Origin: CAVZMI01 sp050011775
Lineage (GTDB): Bacteria; Bacteroidota; Ignavibacteria; UBA10030; CAVZMI01
Direction: 5' to 3'
Assembly (NCBI GenBank): GCA_050011775.1
Contig: JBEKIL010000009.1
Location: forward strand, 97,305 to 161,304
DNA: 64,000 nt
Part shown: one piece after another, positions 44,893 to 52,711 of the stretch
How the letters are laid out: every line of letters begins with the position of its first letter
How positions within the stretch are numbered: the first letter of the stretch is position 1
Translations under genes and position numbers: made by a program
Notes under the pieces: generated by a model
Told to the model about the DNA's origin: nothing
Seen by the model: only the letters and a program-made list of their open reading frames with translations
The model's database searches: none

Positions 44893-45902
44893 ATATCGAG
44901 TCCTCCTATTAGGAGTCCTGTTCGAGACACTGAGATCATATCACAAGAGACGTGGACAAAAATCAGGAGAAATATGTACCCGGTTCGATTTTCTTTGGTC
45001 AGGATTTTTCATGGCGAACATCTTTCCAAGCTACCTACGGTTGAATAGAACAAGCTATGTATATTATATTTTCGAACTTCCAACTCTTCAAAAGTATTAT
45101 AATGCAATTACCATTTTTGAGAGATCGTTCACGACTCGGTCTTGATTTCTCCAGTCGCTCCAGCTAACACCTTCAACACGAATAACGCGGAGGTGTTTCG
45201 CATTCGGTTCTAGTATAGCTTTGGAGAATCCTTCCGATGGTAGTCGTGTGAATTGACCAAATCTACTACCAGCACCTTTTTCTTCATCAACCAGCCCGCT
45301 ACGCTTAGGCAAGAGGTTATTTTTCCTATCCCGCATTTATGATGCACAAAGCTAATACCAAAAGCCGCGCTTTGAATTTGCTTATCCGAAACAAATTTAT
45401 TTTCCGTCGTAATTTTTCCTCAAATCCCACCAAATATAAAAACACGATTGATTGCGGGTGACGGTGTTATGGCCGTTCTTCCGTAACCATCCAGAGCAGA
45501 AGGATTCACCGGTTATTATCGGGAAATCACATAATGCGTGCTGAGGCCTTGGACTTTTTCTCGTTGGTGATCACTAATAATCACCTATCGATAATGTAGT
45601 ATCAAGAACTCGATACAGCGAATATCTCGTTCTAATGTATTATCGGCATTTTCTCGGGATAGATTACGATATTTAGGGTCAAGGACTTTAAAAATAAGAA
45701 AAAAGCCCCTTTTGGTATTTAAGGAGTCAAGAGTATCGGGAGGCAGTGGCAGTGTATAAAGGAGCTCAATAAAAAGCAAGAAAGTGGCAAAATAACAATG
45801 GAAAAGTTAAAAAATCAATATTAACGACCTATCCCATTGGCTATAAACCTTCGAACCTCCCAACCTTCAACTTTAAACTATGCTCTGGACTATTTCAGTA
45901 TA
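44893..45902. other. About 1 kb of decayed intergenic DNA
   Basis: AT-rich, with no intact gene. It includes the nucleotidyltransferase remnant (45097-45336, minus), a short hairpin GGTGAT/ATCACC (45567-45586), TTCGAAC..CCAAC-type dispersed sequences near 45056 and 45846, and one copy of a 17-bp direct repeat (45771-45787) whose other copy is at 40040-40056, on the far side of the kinase gene. Confidence 0.5.
45097..45336 (-). pseudogene. C-terminal remnant of a sugar-phosphate nucleotidyltransferase-like gene
   Basis: A 79-codon frame whose second half (FSKAILEPNAKHLRVIRVEG, then VSWSDWRNQDRVVNDL) resembles the C-terminal end of mannose-1-phosphate guanylyltransferase/NTP-transferase-like proteins, where a WSDWG-x-x-x-RV motif is common. 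The N-terminal nucleotide-binding domain (GGxGTRL) is absent and upstream sequence in this frame is interrupted, so it is best read as a truncated, non-functional fragment. Identification rests on a short motif and is tentative. Confidence 0.4.
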
Positions 45903-47096
45903 TTATCGAAGGAGTACAAGTTTTTTAGTCTCCATAAGATTGCCCGATTCGAGTCGATAGAAATACACGCCGCTCGCAAATCCCGATGCATCCCATACTG
46001 TGTGATACGTCCCGGCATCGAATTGTGTTGACACCAGCGTTGTGATGAGTGTTCCACACGGATCGAATATCTTCAGCGTAACAAATCCTGGTTGTGGAAT
46101 CGAAAATCTGAAGGTGGTATTCGGATTAAACGGATTCGGATAATTCGCACTTAAAACAAATTCATATTTCTGCATCGAGGATGACGCTGTATCTGTGTAG
46201 CCGGAATTTCCATCCCAGCCTGCAAGCCGCGCCCATAACCACCACGCTGCATATGCTTTCCTATTGGCATTGAGCGGCTGGCTGTGAGCAGAAGAGCAGT
46301 TATACCAGTCAACGTTTACAGTATGGGAATTCTGCCATATTGTAGCCCAGTTGGCGTCAAGGTTGTGGTCGCCGTTACTGTCATAATCACAATTATCATT
46401 GGCCGAAAGCTGCATGTAATTAATCTGGCCGTCAGGATCATAGCTCTCAATATCGGCAAAATCAAATAATATTTTATTATTGCCGGTACAGTAATTTCTA
46501 ATCTGTTGATTGCGAAGATTGACATTCCCCGAAGTCCCCGTCCCGTTTAAATGACCTGTCATGTAAACAAACTTTATATTAGGATAATCATGTTCCAACC
46601 CAGACATAAGGTTCAAATAGAGGTTTATATCTGATTCCGTTCCATCCACCTGGCCACACCATGACCAGATAATTACATTGATCTCCGGATGTGCATTTAA
46701 ATAAGTCCTTGTTGAGGCTTCCCATGCTGTGCGATTAGGGTTTCCGAGATCGCTTGCTCCGCTGAAAGGTCCGTCTTTGAGATCCAACGCGCCATTTGTT
46801 CCCCCGTTGTTGAAGGCATAGAGATTTTGAGGATATCCTAAGCCGTTCATGAAAGCTACTAGGCTGCTCATTCCATCAATGAGTTGACTGCCATGAGAAG
46901 TGTGTCCGTATGCAATGTGAAGAGCGGATTTAGCCTGGGAAATATATTGTAGCGGTATCTCGCTTATCTTTGTACATGTATGGTCGGCTATGATAGGGCC
47001 GGCTATTAGAGTGAATGGTAAAAATAACGCTATCGTTAACAGAGTCATTAGACTCATATCCGTTTTAACAGTGTCTGGTTTCATGATGCATTCCAT
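45903..47096 (-). CDS. T9SS type A sorting-domain protein, SGNH-hydrolase-like
   Basis: Secreted protein of about 393-397 residues (start ATG 47096 or 47084). A hydrophobic signal segment (LMTLLTIALFLPFTLIAGP) is followed by a ~270-residue domain with AYGHTSHGSQL near residue 62, IIWSWCGQVDG near 142, YMTGHLNGTG and NCSSAHSQPLNANRKAYA near 265. The GHTSHGS, G..N and S-x-x-H pieces are reminiscent of SGNH/GDSL esterases, but the assignment is by eye. The last 80 residues are a T9SS type A sorting domain: LSANYPNPFNPNTTFRF, DAGTYHTVWDASG, ASGVYFYRLESG. It begins 5 bp after the stop of the upstream T9SS protein and is probably co-transcribed with it. Confidence 0.8.
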   Translation of the reverse strand: MECIMKPDTVKTDMSLMTLLTIALFLPFTLIAGPIIADHTCTKISEIPLQYISQAKSALHIAYGHTSHGSQLIDGMSSLVAFMNGLGYPQNLYAFNNGGTNGALDLKDGPFSGASDLGNPNRTAWEASTRTYLNAHPEINVIIWSWCGQVDGTESDINLYLNLMSGLEHDYPNIKFVYMTGHLNGTGTSGNVNLRNQQIRNYCTGNNKILFDFADIESYDPDGQINYMQLSANDNCDYDSNGDHNLDANWATIWQNSHTVNVDWYNCSSAHSQPLNANRKAYAAWWLWARLAGWDGNSGYTDTASSSMQKYEFVLSANYPNPFNPNTTFRFSIPQPGFVTLKIFDPCGTLITTLVSTQFDAGTYHTVWDASGFASGVYFYRLESGNLMETKKLVLLR

Positions 47097-47101
47097 TTAA
47101 A

Positions 47102-49381
47102 TCATTTTACGACTACCAGCCTCATCGTTTTCGTGTAAGATCTGGATTCCATACTGCGATTACCGGCCGGTGCCGTCGATAAAGCGGACAATCTATAGAA
47201 ATAAATGCCGCTCGAAATACCCTCCGCATTCCACTGGCGCGAGAAATAGCCTGTCTGGAGTTCTTCCGATACGACGGTCGTCACTTCTCTGCCCGTGACA
47301 TCGAAAATTTTTAACGTCACGAAAGAAGGAGCCGGAAGGCCGAATCGTATGGTTGTCGACGGATTAAAGGGATTAGGATAATTCTGGCCGAGTGTGTACT
47401 CGAATGGAATATTACCGCTGTTTCCGCTCATTTGGGTTGGAACGGTATTGATGCGATAAATGTGCACGGCATTTTTCCCAAATATATCCTGAAATTGGCC
47501 GTCCACCACGGGAATGGTCCTGCTCTCATCGATGATATCCGCCTCCATGGTACCGACGAGGTTGCTTACCGATACGTTGACTTGTATCAGCTCGGGTTCG
47601 ATGCCGGTATAATTTGCACCGGTGATCGGATCGGGTTCCGTAATGCGGGCGGCGAAAATATAGACATCGGTTCCACTCTCGCGTATCATCAAGTCGACTC
47701 GTTTAAGCGGAATATTTGCATCATCGGAAGCGGTGCGCGAGGGTTCGGGACTAAGAACAACTGGAGCCAGTATCTCCATCTGATCGGCGAATTTTTTCAT
47801 GGCGGGCCATCGTATCGAGCTGTATACAAAGTAGGGGAACCAGTTGATTCCCTTAGCGCCGTGGATGACGTTCATCCATGCTTCGAGGTACACCTGTTCT
47901 GCCGTAACCGGCGGTGTGTTGTCACCCTCGGTCTCTTCACACACCTGCAGCGCCGGGATACAGGGCACAAGTTTTTTATTGTTCGTCTGCATTCGATCCA
48001 GAGCGTCGAGGTAGGCAGAATACGGACCCATGTCGGTGTAATTCAGTGTCGGATGCAGCCGGTATTGGATCGGGTAAATATCGCCGCCGATGACATCCTC
48101 GGTCCATTTCTTTCCTCCGAAAAATTTATCACTCTGGAGATAATCGTACAGTCGCAGACCCGTTCCATAATACTTCAACCAATCGTAGCAGGCCAGTTCA
48201 TTGTAATGTGGATGTTGGGGATCCTCACGATGACTGACGTACTGCCATGCAGCTAACACGGGCTGATAGGCTTTTTGCGGCCAACCTCCCAGATTCGGTT
48301 CGTCTTCCCAGCTCCACATCAACAGCGCCGGACTATCGCGGTTTGCCCTTATATATTCCGCCATCCTGTTGATGTCGTGGTTGAATTCCTGACGGCGTGG
48401 TTCGACTTCTCCCCAGTCATAATCGCCGCGAGTCGGACCGATGCACATCAGTCCTTTAGCCGCAGCCTTATTGAGATAGTCCGTCCACGTCGAAACGCTG
48501 TGCGAAGGATACCAACCCTCGGTATGCAGTGAATTGATCGATGACGAGTCGAGATATTTCTGGACATTATCGTTGTCGGTCATGTAGGTCATAATCGGAA
48601 AGAAAAGTTGTCCGTTCACACGAATAGCATTATTTTCGTCGATGCCGACCTGCGGTATGCCCGGGTATCGTTTGGAAAATTTATCGCGCCATAAGCCTCC
48701 GGGTAGTCGCTGACCGTCCGCATCGAGGAGTTCTGCAATCACCACATAGTCGCCCTGGGCAAGTTGTTTCTGATCGAGCAGAATTATTTCCTCGGAGGTT
48801 AAAACGGATTTCGAAAAAAGTATTGTTGATTGTTCTCCCGGTCCCGCCAGTGTCACACGAAGTGTGGTTTGATTTCCCTGGCAGGATGGAGGAATTACTG
48901 CATAGAGATATTGTGCCAGACGCACATGGAACGGGGCATGGAGGAGTTCGAAGCCCGTCATCGGCGCTTCACCCGTCACGGTGATGAATTTCGTAACGGA
49001 ATCTTTCGCGATTGGAGGTCCTGTCGGATTTCCTTCACCGGCGAAATCGGTGTACACCGAAACGATCAGTTTCACGGCGAATGTCCCGGGTTGCATGAAG
49101 TAATGAACAGATCCCAGCCCCGAACATGCGGTGTAGTAGTAGGGGAATCCGAATCTGAACGAGTATCCATCGCCAAAGTCCCACTCATACCGCGCTTTTC
49201 TCAGGAGCGTTACGTCTCCCTGGTATGTTGTGCTGTCGGCACTGAAAAAGACTTCCTCGCCGACATCCACAATCGTGCCCGGTTGAGTCGATATCACAGG
49301 ACTCAATCCCTGTGAAAATGTCATACCGGAAACCGATACCAAAAGAATTGTTAAAGCAATCAGCCGTATTTTATCTGTCAT
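47102..49381 (-). CDS. T9SS type A sorting-domain protein with PKD-like and glycosidase-like domains
   Basis: Secreted protein of 759 residues. ATG 49381 gives a signal peptide (MTDKIRLIALTILLVSVSGM, cut after TFSQ); a longer frame starting at 49492 would bury it. Residues ~25-140 contain a PKD-like sandwich (YEWDFGDGYSFRFG). The central part (about 240-620) looks like a TIM barrel, with VNGQLFFPIMTYM and the acid/base-like E361 in MLWSWEDEPNLGGW, as in clan GH-A. The C-terminus has the T9SS sorting domain (LGQNYPNPFNPSTTIRFGLP, then IYFYRLSAL). No CAZy family is assigned with confidence. It probably reaches the outer surface and acts on a polysaccharide together with its downstream neighbour. 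Confidence 0.8.
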   Translation of the reverse strand: MTDKIRLIALTILLVSVSGMTFSQGLSPVISTQPGTIVDVGEEVFFSADSTTYQGDVTLLRKARYEWDFGDGYSFRFGFPYYYTACSGLGSVHYFMQPGTFAVKLIVSVYTDFAGEGNPTGPPIAKDSVTKFITVTGEAPMTGFELLHAPFHVRLAQYLYAVIPPSCQGNQTTLRVTLAGPGEQSTILFSKSVLTSEEIILLDQKQLAQGDYVVIAELLDADGQRLPGGLWRDKFSKRYPGIPQVGIDENNAIRVNGQLFFPIMTYMTDNDNVQKYLDSSSINSLHTEGWYPSHSVSTWTDYLNKAAAKGLMCIGPTRGDYDWGEVEPRRQEFNHDINRMAEYIRANRDSPALLMWSWEDEPNLGGWPQKAYQPVLAAWQYVSHREDPQHPHYNELACYDWLKYYGTGLRLYDYLQSDKFFGGKKWTEDVIGGDIYPIQYRLHPTLNYTDMGPYSAYLDALDRMQTNNKKLVPCIPALQVCEETEGDNTPPVTAEQVYLEAWMNVIHGAKGINWFPYFVYSSIRWPAMKKFADQMEILAPVVLSPEPSRTASDDANIPLKRVDLMIRESGTDVYIFAARITEPDPITGANYTGIEPELIQVNVSVSNLVGTMEADIIDESRTIPVVDGQFQDIFGKNAVHIYRINTVPTQMSGNSGNIPFEYTLGQNYPNPFNPSTTIRFGLPAPSFVTLKIFDVTGREVTTVVSEELQTGYFSRQWNAEGISSGIYFYRLSALSTAPAGNRSMESRSYTKTMRLVVVK

Positions 49382-49413
49382 GATGAAGTTAGGAAAAAAA
49401 TCAAATGCGTTTA

Positions 49414-49920
49414 TTATTCTTTCTCCGATTCGTTTATAAGACCAAACTGGAGCAGGTGGTGATAGCAATGCTTGAAATTTATTCGCTGCCACTCCTCTGC
49501 TCCGACCGGACCGAATAGCGGGTGAGTATGGATTGCCTCCGGCTGTGTTCGGAAATGATTGATGTATCTGGTCAACTCTTCCAGGAATCCCGTTTTCGCT
49601 TCTACAAGATCCGCGTACAGAAGGGAAGGTGGTTCTTCGCCCAGCAAAGGATTTTTAAAATCATGCGGTGTCGCCCTGTTGTTATATAGGAAATCTTTCA
49701 CCCGTGCAATGTAGTTCTCCGGAGTGTCGTATGGAACGTAATATTTTCCTGTTGATAATTCGAAAGTCCAGATAAGATGTTCCACCATGTGCTGTGCTGA
49801 CATTTTTCCCCATAGGGGTTGTGCATTTTCCTCGAGGTCGTTTATACAGTCGGGTAATATCTCTGTGAGAAAAGAATGCCGGAGCTTCGCATCATTAACA
49901 TCGAATGGTACGGTAAGCAT
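49414..49920 (-). CDS. DinB/DUF1569-like putative metal-dependent protein
   Basis: A 168-residue cytoplasmic protein with the four-helix pattern of the DinB superfamily. Histidines suited to bind a metal are visible in SAQHMVEHLIW (near 42-52) and KHCYHHLLQFG (near 150-160), with the preceding HPLFGPVGAEEWQRINFKH resembling the DUF1569/DinB signature. Function in the family is diverse (thiol transferases, stress responses) and is unknown here. The GGGGGAG ribosome site lies 7 bp before the ATG. It ends 32 bp before the start of the T9SS glycosidase-like gene and may be the first gene of that unit. Confidence 0.75.
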   Translation of the reverse strand: MLTVPFDVNDAKLRHSFLTEILPDCINDLEENAQPLWGKMSAQHMVEHLIWTFELSTGKYYVPYDTPENYIARVKDFLYNNRATPHDFKNPLLGEEPPSLLYADLVEAKTGFLEELTRYINHFRTQPEAIHTHPLFGPVGAEEWQRINFKHCYHHLLQFGLINESEKE

Positions 49921-50266
49921 ATTAGGACTCCCCCATCTATCTGGATGTATGAATATTGTAGATAATTATAATAACCGGGTATGTCGTCTATCACAAAATC
50001 TGCGTATGTGATCTGACTCGTTATCACGGGGATGCAGATACATTTTATAGGAGAGGTCGTAAAGAGCATTTTAAAACCACATGCCATTAGATGCATGGGT
50101 TTTCGATTACATTATTAAGTCTTAGGTATATAGTACTGGCATAGGGTCCGTTTGTTTGGATCCATTATGCATTCGTTATATTGTTTAAAAATAAAGCGAT
50201 GAGAAGTGCTAATGTGGTCCTACCCTGAAGCGTCTTTCGTTTCCCAGAATAGATTTTTAAAAAATA
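49921..50266. other. 345-bp gene-free region
   Basis: AT-rich sequence between two minus-strand genes, with several short ATGCAT-type self-complementary words (for example around 50083-50095 and 50165-50173). It probably contains the promoter for the DinB-like gene. No terminator with a T-run was identified. Confidence 0.4.
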
Positions 50267-50797
50267 CTACCCCTTTTCCCTGGCTAGATCTCGATAATGC
50301 TCCTGCAGGCAATCGGGGCAGAGACCGTGGGAAAAAGCCACCGTGCTATGAGCTGAGATGTACTTTTCCATCGGCTGCCACTCATTGTTTTCGTCACGTA
50401 TCTTCTTGCAAAAAGAGCAGATGGGCAACAATCCCTCCAGCATGTTAACTTCCTTTGACAGCTTGCGTGTTTGATTTGCAGTACGGTCAATAACAAGTGA
50501 AAATGCAGAAAGGACCGTGATTCTGATCAGGGCATTAAGACCGGCTTCGACCGTGGTCCATGGGATTGTCCAGAGTGCTATGTTGAAATAGAAGCGGACC
50601 AGAGGCATGATTAATGCAAACGTGAGTCCCCACCACCGGCCGTTATACCAGGATGCTAAAGCAACCGGTATTAAAAAAGAGATAGGGAATTGGATGAACG
50701 GTCCTGCGAAATAATCGGCAATCAGAAGTAATATTGAAATACCGATCCATATGAATGGAAAGATGGGATTTCTAATTAAGGGGTTATTTGACTTCAT
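50267..50797 (-). CDS. Small membrane protein with C-terminal CxxC zinc-knuckle-like domain
   Basis: A 176-residue protein with about four N-terminal transmembrane segments (roughly 12-30, 33-52, 55-75, 85-105), a short coiled linker (NQTRKLSKEVNMLEGLLPI), and a 50-residue soluble tail with CSFCKKIRDENNEWQPMEKY and FSHGLCPDCLQEHY. The C-x-x-CKKIRD ... SHGxCPxC tail recurs at the ends of sensor kinases, receivers and PAS proteins in many bacteria and probably binds zinc. The sensor kinase core is missing here, so the protein might be a stripped-down receptor or adaptor. AGAGGA precedes the ATG. Function is unknown. Confidence 0.7.
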   Translation of the reverse strand: MKSNNPLIRNPIFPFIWIGISILLLIADYFAGPFIQFPISFLIPVALASWYNGRWWGLTFALIMPLVRFYFNIALWTIPWTTVEAGLNALIRITVLSAFSLVIDRTANQTRKLSKEVNMLEGLLPICSFCKKIRDENNEWQPMEKYISAHSTVAFSHGLCPDCLQEHYRDLAREKG

Positions 50798-50829
50798 GGT
50801 GTTGATCCTCTATAATGAGAGTTCCTATT

Positions 50830-52125
50830 TTAACTATACCAATCGGCGCGAGTCAATGGGAGATTGCTTTCATCCCTGCCGGATTTTACCAGAAGTGACT
50901 GGTAGATAGAAAGCTGTCCTGTCTTAAATCCATGAGCCGAGCCTGCATGGTTTAGCCGCCAGATACGATAGGTCGGTTCGTCAGTAAGTTTCACCGCCTC
51001 TTCATGATGCGCTTCCAGACGCCGGCGCCAATGACGAAGCGTATGCATGTAGTGCTCCCGCATGCTTTCAACATCTCGTACCTCGAAGCCGCATTTCTCG
51101 GCAATACACAATGTGGTGTTGATCGGCAATAATTCGCCGTCGGGAAAAATGTAACGATCGGAAAACGATGCCGCCTTCTTTGCCGGTTGATTCGGTCCAT
51201 ATGCAATTCCGTGGTTGAGAAATACACCGCCCTGTCTGAGTAAACGCCGTGCTCTGTCGAAATATTCCGGAAGCATCGACTCGCCTACATGTTCAAACAT
51301 TCCCACGCTCACAATCTTATCGTAAGTGTCCGGTTCCCCGATATCGCGATAATCACGGACTTCTACACGGCATCGATGTGCTAATCCCTCACGGCGGATA
51401 AGCTCGTTTGCCAGCCGGGCCTGTGGTTCGCTCAAAGTAATGCCCAGAGCTTCGACGCCATATTTTTTTGCAGCATGGATAATCAGTCCGCCCCAACCGC
51501 AGCCGATGTCGAGAAGTCTCTCGCCGCGATGTAATCTCATCTTTCGGCATATATAATCGAGCTTCCGCTCTTGTGCGATATCAAGATCTTCTTCGGGTGA
51601 AATAAAATATGCGCACGAATAGACCATCCGTTTATCCAGCCATAACGCGAAAAAATCGTTCGATACGTTGTAATGGTACGTAACAGCTTGACGGTCGCGC
51701 TCTCTGGAATGAAGGGAACCCCTTAATGCCGCAGCCTGTCGGCCAATGCGAGGCTTTCCTTCTGCAGGGAGCTTGTAGAGGAGTCTGCCCAGATGAATTT
51801 TTTTTGCCAGACTTAATTGCATGCCGAGAAGATAATCAGCCATTGTCAATGCCGCTTCGATATCGCCTTCAATATCAAAGTCATTATAGACATATGCCTC
51901 GCCAAGGGTCACTTCATTTATATGGAGGAACATTCTCCGCAGCGAACCGGGGTGCTGAAGAATTAGTGCGAAGAGTGCCTGTTGTCTGTACTCAGGATCC
52001 CACGTCGTACCATCCCAGAAACGTATTGCAAAATTGCGCGGATGATAATTATTAAAAACCTCTTGAAGAATAACAAGACTGGTGTGAATATTATCGTCGT
52101 AAGTCGGAGTGGGTTCAGTTTGCAT
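50830..52125 (-). CDS. cfa: Cyclopropane-fatty-acyl-phospholipid synthase family methyltransferase
   Basis: S-adenosylmethionine-dependent methyltransferase that adds a methylene to unsaturated acyl chains of membrane phospholipids. The 431-residue length and order fit Cfa: an N-terminal lipid-binding region (FLHINEVTLGEAYVYNDFDI), VTYHYNVSNDFFALWLDKRMVYSCAYF (148-174), the SAM motif LLDIGCGWGGL (204-214), and GMFEHVGE followed by YIFPDGELLP. GGAGGAAAGGG precedes the ATG. Related enzymes make other alkyl modifications, so the exact product is not certain. It lies 32 bp upstream of the small membrane protein gene in the same direction. Confidence 0.92.
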   Translation of the reverse strand: MQTEPTPTYDDNIHTSLVILQEVFNNYHPRNFAIRFWDGTTWDPEYRQQALFALILQHPGSLRRMFLHINEVTLGEAYVYNDFDIEGDIEAALTMADYLLGMQLSLAKKIHLGRLLYKLPAEGKPRIGRQAAALRGSLHSRERDRQAVTYHYNVSNDFFALWLDKRMVYSCAYFISPEEDLDIAQERKLDYICRKMRLHRGERLLDIGCGWGGLIIHAAKKYGVEALGITLSEPQARLANELIRREGLAHRCRVEVRDYRDIGEPDTYDKIVSVGMFEHVGESMLPEYFDRARRLLRQGGVFLNHGIAYGPNQPAKKAASFSDRYIFPDGELLPINTTLCIAEKCGFEVRDVESMREHYMHTLRHWRRRLEAHHEEAVKLTDEPTYRIWRLNHAGSAHGFKTGQLSIYQSLLVKSGRDESNLPLTRADWYS

Positions 52126-52711
52126 CGCCCTTTCCTCCTATATGTATTTTTGCTTCACCGAATCAGCATTTTCTTCTTTTTTTAAAGAATGTCTGATACC
52201 AGACTTGCCCAAAATAGATATCGCACCCCTACAGGGTGCAGAAGTAACTTTCTTTTAACATTTCTTGGGATTTCATCCCAAGCCGGAGTATCCGACCCTT
52301 CGAGAGTCCCACATACGATGTGGGACGACAGCACTTTAGTGACAGGGTCTGAATGCAATGTAATTTTTGAATTTCGCAGTATGGATATGCCTTTAAAACA
52401 ACCCCAACACTAAAGTACCATCATCCCGATTCTATCGGGATTCAGGCGGGGTGGGATATGTCCGCAAGGGGCGTAGCCCCTTGAATCTTAAAAGAATGGA
52501 CATCAAAAAAACCCTGAAGGGGTGAGATATTTCTCAAGGCAGATCATTAATCATATTTTCATTCTTGAATGATTCTCTCTACCATGTTTTGGACAGCATA
52601 CCGGGGCCTTCTATGCAATGCTGGCATCACAATGTCCAATACTTCATGTTTTCACCGGTTCTTTGACAAGTATTAATTTATTTTGGATAGCACTGGTCTG
52701 ATACAATCCAT
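52126..52711. repeat. Gene-free region with an array of five short hairpins
   Basis: Near-perfect palindromes with 3-5 nt loops occur at 52223-52239 (GCACCC/GGGTGC), 52264-52282 (CTTGGGAT/ATCCCAAG), 52306-52326 (GTCCCACAT/ATGTGGGAC), 52423-52441 (ATCCCGAT/ATCGGGAT) and 52466-52482 (AAGGGGC/GCCCCTT). Each has a different sequence. The cluster follows a CAGACTTGCCCAAAATAG word (52200-52217) also found, slightly altered, at 63847-63864. No credible protein is encoded. It resembles the non-autonomous palindromic repeat DNA common in this bacterial group. Confidence 0.7.

Noticed and set aside
45585..45779. Minus-strand 64-codon frame (TTG start) with FKVLDPKYRNLSRENADN
   Set aside because: No ribosome site, TTG start inside the 17-bp repeat, no recognised family; possibly a fragment, but not supportable as a gene.
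47102..49381. Transposon or prophage origin for the accessory region
   Set aside because: No integrase, transposase, phage structural gene or clear attachment repeats were seen between 45 and 57 kb.
52189..52413. Plus-strand frame of 74 codons over the hairpin array
   Set aside because: It runs across several palindromes and has a repeat-derived composition; no start support.
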